Of a DNA stretch of 64,000 nucleotides, positions 18,040 to 25,726 are shown in pieces. The notes under the pieces are model-generated. The model saw nothing but the letters and a program-made list of their open reading frames with translations. It was not told the DNA's origin and searched no databases. The stretch is taken from positions 62,001 through 126,000 of the forward strand of contig CAYZWU010000010.1 in assembly GCA_964482235.1 (NCBI GenBank). Reading direction: 5' to 3'. This DNA comes from CAYZWU01 sp964482235 (GTDB taxonomy: Bacteria > Planctomycetota > B15-G4 > CAYZWU01). The position numbers and the translations under genes were made by a program. Numbering within the stretch: the stretch's first letter is position 1; each line of letters starts with the position of its first letter.

Positions 18040-18803
18040 CTGGCCGAGCTCCTTTCATCGTCGCTTGTCCCGCCGGTTTGATCGTTGCAGCCGGGTGTCC
18101 GGCTTTCCTTGTCATGCTCCTTCATGCGGGCGGGATCTTTGAGTCTTCCCACCATGTTGATCATGGTGGGGGGGAAAACGTATCTGTAGCGGCAGAGCCA
18201 GTGGAACCGGCCGAGCAGGCCGGCCAGCCGCATGAGAGCCACATCGAAAGCGCGCAATCTTTTGCCGCGCCGGAGATGCCAGCGAGGGCTTTGCGGGCTG
18301 ATCCTGGTGAGATCGTGCTTCAGGGGAATCCTGTCATCCGGACACGACGTGGCGGCGTGCCCCAGCTCGAGATCGAACTCGATCCGTGGAAAGAGCTTCC
18401 GGATCCCCTCCGGGGTGAAGCGCCAGAGGTCCGAGGGAAACCCGTGGATCTTCCAGGCAAAGGGTGCGGAGATGAAGATCACGCCGTCGGGCGCCAGCAG
18501 GCGGACGATGTTGTTCGCCATGGCGAAGGGCTGCTCGCAGTGTTCGAGTACGCTGAGGCAGAAGATCGTGCGGAATCGAATCCCTCCCACGGCGCGGTCG
18601 ATCTCCTCGAAGGGGTGGGTGAAGTCCAGCACGACGTCCACACCCCTGCCCGGGCTCATGTCCACGCCGAGCCAGGGTTCTTCGGGAAAGAGCTCGTGCA
18701 GAAGGCATGGCGCTCCGTAATCCTTTGATCCGATCTCCAGGAACGGGGCGGAGAAGAGCACCCGGTGCTCCTGGATGAAGTTGAGCTGGTTCAGGTCTCC
18801 CAT
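18036..18803 (-). CDS. Class I SAM-dependent methyltransferase
   Basis: 255 residues. Motif I is modified (FLEIGSKDYGAP), then VDMSPGRGVDVVLDFT for the acidic loop, IFCLSVLEHC for motif IV, and LAPDGVIFISAPFAWKIHGFPSDLWRFTPEGI, typical of methyltransferase_11-like enzymes in glycan and secondary-metabolite loci. The substrate is unknown. It is coupled to the FAH gene and lies 9 nt after a small lipoprotein gene. Confidence 0.8.
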   Translation of the reverse strand: MGDLNQLNFIQEHRVLFSAPFLEIGSKDYGAPCLLHELFPEEPWLGVDMSPGRGVDVVLDFTHPFEEIDRAVGGIRFRTIFCLSVLEHCEQPFAMANNIVRLLAPDGVIFISAPFAWKIHGFPSDLWRFTPEGIRKLFPRIEFDLELGHAATSCPDDRIPLKHDLTRISPQSPRWHLRRGKRLRAFDVALMRLAGLLGRFHWLCRYRYVFPPTMINMVGRLKDPARMKEHDKESRTPGCNDQTGGTSDDERSSAR

Positions 18804-18812
18804 TCCGATTCC

Positions 18813-19016
18813 TCACAAAGAACTCATTTTTTCCTGATCTCGAAAACGAGCTCGTTGCTCATGAGGGAGCACGGTGTGCTTTGCCGCACCTGTCGCCGTA
18901 ATCTCGAGCGTGAGCTCGGCAGGGGGAGGGACATTGCAGGTGCCTTGTTTGCAGGCGGAAAAAGCCGGCAGAATCAGTATCGCGGTCACGAGCGAGCAAA
19001 GCTGTCTTGTCAGCAT
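18813..19016 (-). CDS. Small lipoprotein (67 aa)
   Basis: It has a strong RBS (GGAGGT 7 nt before ATG 19016), a hydrophobic signal and a lipobox-like FSAC (Cys 22). The remainder (NVPPPAELTLEITATGAAKHTVLPHEQRARF) looks like one short beta-rich segment. No family recognised. It ends 9 nt before the methyltransferase ATG, so they are probably cotranscribed. Confidence 0.6.
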   Translation of the reverse strand: MLTRQLCSLVTAILILPAFSACKQGTCNVPPPAELTLEITATGAAKHTVLPHEQRARFRDQEKMSSL

Positions 19017-19043
19017 CGTCCATACCTCCGTACATGAAACCGG

Positions 19044-19592
19044 TCAGCGAAACCTGACAAAGAGTCGAACGACCCATACGGTCATATAGACGAAATAAAT
19101 ACCCATCAGGATCCACAATAATAAACCGAGACGCGGTTCGCCTTCCATTGCATTCACGTTGACGACGATGATCTGCTGGAAGACGAGTGCGATCAAGGCG
19201 AGCGTGGCGTTGCCGGCGTGGAGCATCTGGCGCGAGAGGTACGCGAGGGACTCCTCTTTCCTTTCCGGCGCAAGCCAGTATTTCTTGTTCGGCATGTTGA
19301 TCAGCGAGGGAGGGATCCGGGGAAGAAACCGGGAGATGCCGATGAAGATCAACGCGGTGAAGGCGACCATGACGGCGTAGAGGACGACAAAGGCCGTCTT
19401 GCCGCTGCTGCCGTTCGGTGTGCCGTCGAAGTCGAAGTTGTCCGCCACCTCGTCGGGAAGCCTGGGGGCATAGGTGACGATCTGGATCACGATCAGCGCG
19501 ACGATGATCGCGAAGGTCATGATGGCGGCCGAGCTCCGGGACGAGGCGGAACCGCCGACCATGCCCGGTGCTTCCTTTTCGTTTTTTCTCAT
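19044..19592 (-). CDS. DUF1648-family membrane protein
   Basis: 182 residues from ATG 19592, the codon overlapping the MtfA stop (ATGA); the open frame upstream is antisense-like and lacks family similarity. TM1 (IMTFAIIVALIVIQIVTY) is followed by LPDEVADNFDFDGTPNGSSGKTAF, the DUF1648/SdpI-type signature. There are three more TM helices, and NMPNKKYWLAPERKEE in the loop is typical of the family. Function unknown. Last gene of a six-gene operon. Confidence 0.8.
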   Translation of the reverse strand: MRKNEKEAPGMVGGSASSRSSAAIMTFAIIVALIVIQIVTYAPRLPDEVADNFDFDGTPNGSSGKTAFVVLYAVMVAFTALIFIGISRFLPRIPPSLINMPNKKYWLAPERKEESLAYLSRQMLHAGNATLALIALVFQQIIVVNVNAMEGEPRLGLLLWILMGIYFVYMTVWVVRLFVRFR

Positions 19593-20404
19593 GGTCTTTC
19601 GTCCTCGTCCTGCCGGGCGCGGCGAATCCGTTCGGCCGGATCCTGCCGGTAGAAGCCCATCAGGAGATCGTACAGCTTTCGATGCCGCCTGGCAAAGGCG
19701 AGCGGTCTCTCGAAGAAGCACTCGGTGCAGACGGCAAAGAACTCGGCCGGATTTTCCGCCCCGTACTGATCGAGGAGCGTGGCCCGGTCGAGCCGCGACT
19801 GCTCCACGAGCTTCTCGAACTCGACGGTCATCACGTCGCCCCACTCCTCGTACTCCTCGCGGCTTTCCAGGGGAGGCGTGCCGTTGATCATCCCGTCCAG
19901 CATGTCGAGCTGGTGGGCGAACTCGTGAAAGACCACGTTGATGCCGTGATGAAGGAGGCGGTCCCGCCGCTGCACGTCGGCCCAGGAGAGGACGACGGGG
20001 CCTCTGTGCCACGCCTCGCCGAGATGGCCCTGCAGATCGATGCTCATCGTTCCGGCCGGGCCGACCCTCCTGTCCTCCACGAAGAACTCGGCCGGATAGA
20101 CGAGAATCGTCTGCACGTGGTCGAACCGAGTTCTTCTCGTCTCGAGGACGAGGAGGCAGGCCTGGGCTGCAATGATCACCTTCATCCTGTCGGTGATCTC
20201 GAGTCCGCGGCATCCTTCCCACTCCTTCTCGTGGATGAAGATCTGCACCAGGTCGCGCAGCCTGGAGCGCTCCCCCGGGCTCAGGAGAGCGTAGAAGGAC
20301 AGGTTCAGACGGAGGTGACGGTGCCACTCGTCGGGGAACGGGTCGGCCAGCAGCTTGCGGTGACGGCGCTTTCTCAGCCAGGAGAAGAAGAAGTTCAGGA
20401 CCAT
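19589..20404 (-). CDS. mtfA: MtfA-type zinc peptidase
   Basis: 271 residues from ATG 20404, 1 nt after the sulfatase stop. The zinc-binding HEFAH is at 160-164, with a likely third ligand in the downstream Glu-rich NPAEFFAVCTECFFERP, as in MtfA. E. coli MtfA is a cytosolic aminopeptidase that binds the repressor Mlc. Here it is in an operon with a rhomboid protease, a sulfatase and a secreted GH172. Confidence 0.87.
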   Translation of the reverse strand: MVLNFFFSWLRKRRHRKLLADPFPDEWHRHLRLNLSFYALLSPGERSRLRDLVQIFIHEKEWEGCRGLEITDRMKVIIAAQACLLVLETRRTRFDHVQTILVYPAEFFVEDRRVGPAGTMSIDLQGHLGEAWHRGPVVLSWADVQRRDRLLHHGINVVFHEFAHQLDMLDGMINGTPPLESREEYEEWGDVMTVEFEKLVEQSRLDRATLLDQYGAENPAEFFAVCTECFFERPLAFARRHRKLYDLLMGFYRQDPAERIRRARQDEDERP

Positions 20405-20405
20405 C

Positions 20406-21818
20406 TCAGCGATACTTCTTTCCTGCCGGCATCTCCGGCTCGATCTGCTCGACCGGGTCGACACGGTTGGCCGCTATCCACGCGGTCAGCCCGGCCACCA
20501 CCTCGGGATGCTCTGCGGCGACGTCGGTCGTCTCGCCGATGTCTCGGGAAAGATCGTAGAGCTCCCAGGGCTTGCTCTGCCTGTGGCGCAGCATCTTCCA
20601 CCTGCCTCTGCGGACGGCCTGCATCAGGCCTTCGGCGGGATACGATTTCTTGCCCCAGTTGTAGAGCGGCCACTCCCAGTAGAGGCAGTCGTGCTCGGCC
20701 TGAGCGCCGCTGCCCAGGAGAGTGGGGGCGAAGGAGATGCCGTCGGTCCCGTCGGGCACGAGCTCCGGCATGCCGGCCAGGTCGGCCAGCGTGGGCATCA
20801 GGTCGGGAAAGTAGCAGGGCAGGCTGCTCTCCGACCGGGCTGCGATCTTTCCGGGCCAGCGGGCGATCATGGGGACGCGGAGCCCGCCCTCGTACATGTC
20901 GCGCTTTCTCCCCCTGAGCGGTCCCGATGAATCGTGGATGCCCTCCAGCCGGTTGTCCGTGCCGTTGTCCGAGCAAAAGAAGACGATCGTGTCCTCGGTG
21001 ATCCCGAGCTCCTCGAGCAGCTCGAATACCTCTCCCACGTGCCTGTCCACCATGGTGTCCATGGCCGCCACGGTCTTCGCTCTCGCGGGCCAGTCCCTGT
21101 CCCTGTATCGCGCGACGGCCGGTTCGTCCTCGGGGATCACGTAATGGCCGTGGGGAGGGGTCCAAGGTGCATAGCAGAAGAACGGCTGATCGGCGTTCGA
21201 CCGGATGAACTTCTTCATCTCCTCGAATATCACGTAATGGGAATAGACGGCCTTGCCCTTGTTCTCGTTCCCCGGCAGCATCACCTTCTCCCCGTTGCGC
21301 ACGAGGTACTCGGGATAGTAGTCGTGGGCGTGGATCTGATGGTAGTAGCCGAAGAAGATGTCGAAGCCCTGCTTTTCCGGCGTCCCGGCGGTGCCGATGT
21401 CGCCGAGCCCCCATTTCCCGAAGCCGCCGGTGGCATAGCCCGCCCTTTTCAGGACCTCGGCCACGGTGGGATCGGAGTCGCGCAGGGAGATGCCGCCCGT
21501 GTTGCCGCGCACCGACGAGTGTCCCGAGTGGCGGCCTGTCATCAAGGTGCATCGCGCCGGCGCACAGACCGTGTTTCCCGAGTAGGCGTCCGTGAACCGC
21601 ATGCCCTCCGCGGCCATCCGGTCGATCGCGGGCGTATGGATCGCTTGCGAGCCGTAGCAGCCCGTGTCGGCGTACCCCATGTCGTCGACCATGATGAAGA
21701 TGATGTTCGGAGGGCGTCTCCCCTCGTCGAGCAGGGGGATCGAGCAGCCCGGCAGTGCGAGGCCTGCGGCGCCGAATCCCATGGCCTTGACGAAATCGCG
21801 TCGGTTGATGTTCTTCAT
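20406..21818 (-). CDS. Exported sulfatase (lipoprotein, Tat-like signal)
   Basis: 470 residues. The N-terminus has NRRDFVKAMG, Tat-like, and ends in a lipobox LPGC (Cys 25). Alkaline-phosphatase-superfamily features: metal-binding IMVDDMGY, the catalytic Cys in CAPAR (C85-R89; consensus CxPSR with Ala for Ser), GKWGLG, and SDNGTDN. The Cys must be converted to formylglycine; no maturase is apparent in this window. Substrates of the family are sulfated glycans and small esters. Coupled by ATGA overlap to the gingipain-like fragment upstream. Confidence 0.92.
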   Translation of the reverse strand: MKNINRRDFVKAMGFGAAGLALPGCSIPLLDEGRRPPNIIFIMVDDMGYADTGCYGSQAIHTPAIDRMAAEGMRFTDAYSGNTVCAPARCTLMTGRHSGHSSVRGNTGGISLRDSDPTVAEVLKRAGYATGGFGKWGLGDIGTAGTPEKQGFDIFFGYYHQIHAHDYYPEYLVRNGEKVMLPGNENKGKAVYSHYVIFEEMKKFIRSNADQPFFCYAPWTPPHGHYVIPEDEPAVARYRDRDWPARAKTVAAMDTMVDRHVGEVFELLEELGITEDTIVFFCSDNGTDNRLEGIHDSSGPLRGRKRDMYEGGLRVPMIARWPGKIAARSESSLPCYFPDLMPTLADLAGMPELVPDGTDGISFAPTLLGSGAQAEHDCLYWEWPLYNWGKKSYPAEGLMQAVRRGRWKMLRHRQSKPWELYDLSRDIGETTDVAAEHPEVVAGLTAWIAANRVDPVEQIEPEMPAGKKYR

Positions 21819-22264
21819 CTGTCAGCGCATCCTCTTGAATTCCGCGGCCGGCCGGAGAGTCTGTTGACGGTGAGCTCGCACATGATCTCCGGGAGGAAGT
21901 GGCTATCCATGGAGGCGTAGTAGAGATCGGTCGGCGGGCCGCCGCTGCCCGATCCGGTCCAGCAGGGAATCGGATCGACGTCGCCCACGAGAAGAAGGAT
22001 CGAGGGAGGGATGATCCATGTGTTGTAGGCGTTCTGTCCAGTGGTGTTCGTGTCGACGAGGGTCACATCGAAGCCCTGGGAGCTCCTGAGATTGATCAGG
22101 TCGTGCAGCCCGGCGCCGCCCGTGAAACGGGGGGCCGATATCACGAGGTATCCGCCTGTCCGTGACGGCATGGAGATCCTGCAGCCGGGGTCCGTCGACG
22201 AGGTCTGCCCCGCAGCCGGCAATACCCAGAAAAGAAGCAGGAGGCAGAATTGAATCGGTGTCAT
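21815..22264 (-). CDS. Truncated gingipain-like (peptidase C25) N-domain protein
   Basis: 149 residues. A signal peptide (cleavage near AAGQ) is followed by the first part of a C25 domain: GGYLVISAPRF, a VTLVDTNTTGQNAYNTWI segment, SILLLVGDVDPIP, TDLYYA and PEIMCELTVNRLSGR. The catalytic His/Cys subdomain that should follow is absent. After LSGR the last residues read PRNSRGCADR in this frame, while a one-base shift gives AAEFKRMR, closer to the family. Both frames stop within 30 nt. Start and stop both overlap neighbouring genes (ATGA). Could be a decayed protease or a retained binding domain. Confidence 0.65.
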   Translation of the reverse strand: MTPIQFCLLLLFWVLPAAGQTSSTDPGCRISMPSRTGGYLVISAPRFTGGAGLHDLINLRSSQGFDVTLVDTNTTGQNAYNTWIIPPSILLLVGDVDPIPCWTGSGSGGPPTDLYYASMDSHFLPEIMCELTVNRLSGRPRNSRGCADR

Positions 22265-23181
22265 TTCCTCCCCCTTCTGAACAAGCTGATATGGCCCGAC
22301 GAGGCGTAGCCCCAGGCCATGCCCAATCCGAGCCCCACGGCATGGGCCGTGTTCGCGATGGGCCCCAGGGCGCCGCTGAGGCAGAGGAAGAACCAGATTA
22401 TCATCATCAGCACGATCCCCTTGTTGAGAAAGAAACCTGATCGGGGATCGAACTTGCCGCGGATCCAGACGAAACCGAGAAGCCCGTAGACGACACCGGA
22501 CATGCCGCCGAAGCTGGGGCCCGAGACGAGGTGCTGCCCCACGTTCGAGGCGATGCCGATCACGAGCACGAGCAGCGCCAGCCGGAGAGCACCGAGGCGG
22601 TTCTCGACGAGGCCGCCCAGGTCCTTGAGCCAGAGCATGTTGAAGAGAAGGTGGATCAGTCCGTAATGGATGAAGATCGGCGTGAGGAGACGCCAGACCT
22701 GACCGCTCGATATCTCGGGAAATCCCGGGAACCACCGGATGTATCCGCCGGAGATCTCGTACTCCGTGATGACGAAGGGCTGCAGGGCTTCGGCGTCTTT
22801 CCCCAGTTTCGACAGGACGGCCACGGCCACGCTGAGCACGATCAGGGTCAGGGTCAGCGGGGCGGGGGCTCGCGTCACGGGATGGGTCCATGTGGTCCGG
22901 ACATCGATCTGCCGGTTCCTCGCCCGCAGCGCCTTCGTCTGCTCGATCTTCAACCTGGCCCGCGCTTCCAGCGTCGCATCGGCGTATACCGGATCGTCCG
23001 GCTCTCTCAGGAAGCTGGCGAGGGACGCTTTCGCCTCGTCGATCTGGTCCTCCGACTCGACCCAGACGGCCCACAGGCCGCCCTGAATCGGTTCGACGCA
23101 GTTGCGGATCCCCTTTGCGTGGAGGTATTCACCGAACACCCTGGCGTGGCCTGCCGTCTCGATCTGTCCGATCTGCCGCAT
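22261..23181 (-). CDS. GlpG-like rhomboid intramembrane serine protease
   Basis: 306 residues. The N-terminal ~95 residues form a soluble domain (WAVWVESEDQIDEAKASLASFL), as in GlpG. The six-TM core follows, with HYGLIHLLFNM, the nucleophile Ser228 in GGMSGVVYGL, and His280 in NTAHAVGLGLGMAWG. Inner-membrane protease of unknown substrate. The gene starts 6 nt after the secreted GH172 stop and overlaps the gingipain-like gene, so it is mid-operon. Confidence 0.92.
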   Translation of the reverse strand: MRQIGQIETAGHARVFGEYLHAKGIRNCVEPIQGGLWAVWVESEDQIDEAKASLASFLREPDDPVYADATLEARARLKIEQTKALRARNRQIDVRTTWTHPVTRAPAPLTLTLIVLSVAVAVLSKLGKDAEALQPFVITEYEISGGYIRWFPGFPEISSGQVWRLLTPIFIHYGLIHLLFNMLWLKDLGGLVENRLGALRLALLVLVIGIASNVGQHLVSGPSFGGMSGVVYGLLGFVWIRGKFDPRSGFFLNKGIVLMMIIWFFLCLSGALGPIANTAHAVGLGLGMAWGYASSGHISLFRRGRK

Positions 23182-23187
23182 CGCTGC

Positions 23188-25209
23188 TCAATCCCTGCTT
23201 ATCAGCTTGATGTAATCGAGAGCGAAGATCTTGTCGTCCCTGGTCATCTTGTTCGCTCCCGTCAGCGTCACCTTGAGCTGATTATCCCCCTCGGCGAGCT
23301 GTGTGGTGAGAATATTCACGTCGCCGGTCATCATGGGGGCCGGAGTGAAGAGGTCGATCGTCTTCTCGAGCTTCACTCCGTTCAGGCTGAACTGGAAGGC
23401 GCCGCGGTTGAAATTGCGGGACATGTTGAACTGGACCGTGTAGAGTCCCGACTTCTTCACCGGGAACGACAGGACGATCGAGTCGTCCGGCTCCGCGCCT
23501 TTCCAGTGCAGCACCGCGTTGCCGCTCCATCCGAAGCGCGTATCCTCTTGGGGGCCGACGCTGCCGCCCTTGGTCTCGAGAACGGCCAGGCTCTCACCCT
23601 CGATCACTCCCTTGATCCGGTAGGGATACTCGATCTCAGGGACGGGGCACCGCATCATCCGGATATCCGGATTGGGTCTGCCCATTGCGCCGGGGAAGCC
23701 GTACCAGTAGGTGGCTGCCGTGAAGTCGAGCTGCACCCGTTCCCAGTGCCAGACCTCCATGAGGAAGTCGAGGGACGTTGAGAAGGGGATGGCATCGAGG
23801 CTCCGCGTGCGTGTGTTCACGATGTGCCCGAACGAATCCGGCCCGTCGGCGCGCGGCTGGGAATGGAAGGGCGCCTCGAACCGCTCCGGCGTTCCGAAAG
23901 CGTATCCGTAATAGTCTTCCGTTCCCGTTCCGAAGATGGAGGGGAACTCCTCGCCGTCCACGCGGATCTTCTCGTCGCCTTCGCCCCACCACGCCTTGGT
24001 GGGATTTATCACGGCGAGCGTGTCTCCCACCAGCACTCCCTTGCCCTTGATCATCACGTAGGGCCAGTCCCGCTTGACACCGGTATCGAGGGCCGCCTGT
24101 CTTCTCCAGTTTGTATGGAAATGCATGGAACGGTCGTCCCAGGTCCATGGCATCTGCGCGGTCTCCAACTCGACCTTCACGATGTTCGCCGAACCGTTCC
24201 AGACCTCGATCCTGCAGATCTTCTCGAAGGGCATGATCCACCTGCAGGTCATGCGGCCGTTCGCCTCGACGGTGCGCCACCAGTCATGGAAAGGGTTGAG
24301 CCCCGGCCCGGTGCCGAAGAAATCGCCCACCGGGCACCAGACGGTCATCGCGTCGTCGCAGTTCAAGACAAGGACCGTCTGCCTGAGGGCCGAGGGCAGA
24401 TCGTCGGCTTCGAGGCGGAGAGAGAGCTCGCGGATCGCCGCCGGGCCGGCGATGGCTCTTCCGAACTTCTTTCCCGGCTTGAGCGTGTGCGACAGGCTGG
24501 CGTCGCTGCCTTCCTGGAGCAGGCTCGGAGCAGGGCTCTCAAGCAGCTTCTCCCGCACGCGTTCCATAACGGGACGCGCCTCCTCGAAATCCTCGCCGGT
24601 GAAGCTCTCGAGAGGTGTGCCCTCGGGCCAGGTCCTGAAACCGATGTTGTACCAGAACCGGTCCTCCCGGTTTCTGGCAAGCTCGTAATCGGGTCCCTCG
24701 TAAGTGATCTTGCAGCTGCCGGCGTAGGGGATGGGCAGGTAGAAATTCAGGCCGCGCGCCCGTGTGGCGGCAAGGGGCGGACCGACCAGGGCCGTTCCGC
24801 CGAGCAGCTCCGCCGTGGGCGCCTGGATCACGGGATCCGGACCGCCGTCGATGTAGATTCGAATGATCCCCTGAGGCTTCTGAGCCGTTGCCCAGATCCG
24901 CGTCACGCATCCCGGTCCCTTGGCATCCATCAGAACCCACTCGGGGCGTCCGCGGTCCTCCTCCTTCCGCAGAAAGTTGCTCCAATCCTCGTTGGCGAAC
25001 CATCCGTCCTTCCCGTTTTCGATCGACTTGCGGTCGTAGCTGCTGAACTGACCGGCTGTGTACGGGGGATCGGGAAATCGCACAAGGGATTCCCTTTCGA
25101 TCATCTCGAGGAGAAGCGATTCAAAGGTGATCGGCTCTTCGCTGCTCTGGGCGATAGGGGCCGAGAATGCGGGGAAGAGGGCAAGATACAGGATGAGGAT
25201 TCGATGCAT
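23188..25209 (-). CDS. Secreted GH172 (DUF2961) protein with extra C-terminal domain
   Basis: 673 residues from ATG 25209, the Met starting the signal peptide (MHRILILYLALFPAFSA). The frame extends upstream into repeat sequence and is rejected there. DUF2961 core motifs: GPGCVTRIWATA, IRIYIDGGPDPVI, VGDFFGTGPG, WWGEGDEKIRVDG and GTGTEDYYGYAFG. The last ~110 residues (SIVLSFPVKKSGLYTVQFNMS...) look like a beta-sandwich carbohydrate-binding domain. Likely a periplasmic or secreted furanosidase-type enzyme. First gene of the six-gene operon. Confidence 0.87.
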   Translation of the reverse strand: MHRILILYLALFPAFSAPIAQSSEEPITFESLLLEMIERESLVRFPDPPYTAGQFSSYDRKSIENGKDGWFANEDWSNFLRKEEDRGRPEWVLMDAKGPGCVTRIWATAQKPQGIIRIYIDGGPDPVIQAPTAELLGGTALVGPPLAATRARGLNFYLPIPYAGSCKITYEGPDYELARNREDRFWYNIGFRTWPEGTPLESFTGEDFEEARPVMERVREKLLESPAPSLLQEGSDASLSHTLKPGKKFGRAIAGPAAIRELSLRLEADDLPSALRQTVLVLNCDDAMTVWCPVGDFFGTGPGLNPFHDWWRTVEANGRMTCRWIMPFEKICRIEVWNGSANIVKVELETAQMPWTWDDRSMHFHTNWRRQAALDTGVKRDWPYVMIKGKGVLVGDTLAVINPTKAWWGEGDEKIRVDGEEFPSIFGTGTEDYYGYAFGTPERFEAPFHSQPRADGPDSFGHIVNTRTRSLDAIPFSTSLDFLMEVWHWERVQLDFTAATYWYGFPGAMGRPNPDIRMMRCPVPEIEYPYRIKGVIEGESLAVLETKGGSVGPQEDTRFGWSGNAVLHWKGAEPDDSIVLSFPVKKSGLYTVQFNMSRNFNRGAFQFSLNGVKLEKTIDLFTPAPMMTGDVNILTTQLAEGDNQLKVTLTGANKMTRDDKIFALDYIKLISRD

Positions 25210-25228
25210 GGTTTTTCGCTTCCATCTC

Positions 25229-25346
25229 AAGGCCGTTGAAAAGTGCGACGGGATACTCCGGTCAGATGACCTTGCCAACGGGTTGTCAGCATTCCGTCAT
25301 ATAGAGCCGCTGACTGCTCGAAGGGCTTATCAGACCGTTGAAAATG
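25229..25346. repeat. MITE end-like sequences
   Basis: AAGGCCGTTGAAAAGTG (25229-25245) matches the left end of copy A, and CAGACCGTTGAAAATG (25331-25346) matches the complement of its right end. They lie in the same orientation, and the sequence between them resembles nothing in copy A. Probably remains of further copies or of nested insertion. Confidence 0.6.
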
Positions 25347-25377
25347 TTTCGGGAATGACTTTTAACAGCCAGTGGCG

Positions 25378-25536
25378 GACTGTCTAAAAAGTCATTCGGG
25401 CCGAAAGCGGATCTTTTGCGCCGGCTCTGCATTGCCAAATCCTCAGCGAATCCACTGATTCGCCTGCGGTTTGGCGCCTTGATCCGACACAAAATCTCTC
25501 GCTTTCGATCGCGAAACACATTTTCAACGGCCTGTT
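25378..25536. mobile_element. MITE-like element, copy B (inverted relative to copy A)
   Basis: Reads as the reverse complement of 12357-12523. Over the ~140-bp core I count about seven differences. The right end keeps TTTTCAACGGCCTG. The left end is degenerate: GACTGTCTAAAAAGTCATTC in place of GACCGTTGAAAAATTCATTC. A short inverted repeat, GAATGACTTTT...AAAAAGTCATTC, brackets this end. Confidence 0.82.
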
Positions 25537-25650
25537 ATGGAGCTGTTTCAGAGGCCGAGAGCGACATTATACCACGGCGATGCCGCTGTCTCCGTCAATT
25601 TAACGTTAGACCGAAGCAGCCGAGTGTCGTGAATCGCCGGACAGGGTGTG

Positions 25651-25694
25651 CCCCGCCCGGTCGGGTCGGCAAATGGGAAGCCGACCGGGCGGGG
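25651..25694. repeat. Strong GC-rich hairpin, 14-bp perfect stem
   Basis: CCCCGCCCGGTCGG (25651-25664) pairs with 25681-25694 across a 16-nt loop, 33 nt after the stop of the beta-helix gene. No U-run follows on the minus strand, so it could be an mRNA 3'-end stabiliser or an L-shaped terminator rather than a classical one. Confidence 0.7.
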
Positions 25695-25726
25695 GGAAGG
25701 GAGGACTCAGATATGTGTTCCCGTCA

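Larger units (their letters stand above)
25210..25726. other. Intergenic repeat-rich region
   Basis: About 500 bp between the beta-helix gene and the secreted GH172 gene, both on the minus strand. It is occupied by MITE end remnants, a MITE copy and a strong hairpin. No gene seen; the GH172 promoter must lie within or just beside the repeats. Confidence 0.7.

Noticed and set aside
19593..20327. N-terminal extension of the DUF1648 frame
   Set aside because: It is out of frame with, and entirely inside, the MtfA gene on the same strand; only the ATG at 19592 with ATGA coupling fits.
25210..25278. Upstream part of the secreted GH172 frame
   Set aside because: It encodes no signal peptide and lies in MITE-end sequence; the signal peptide starts at ATG 25209.
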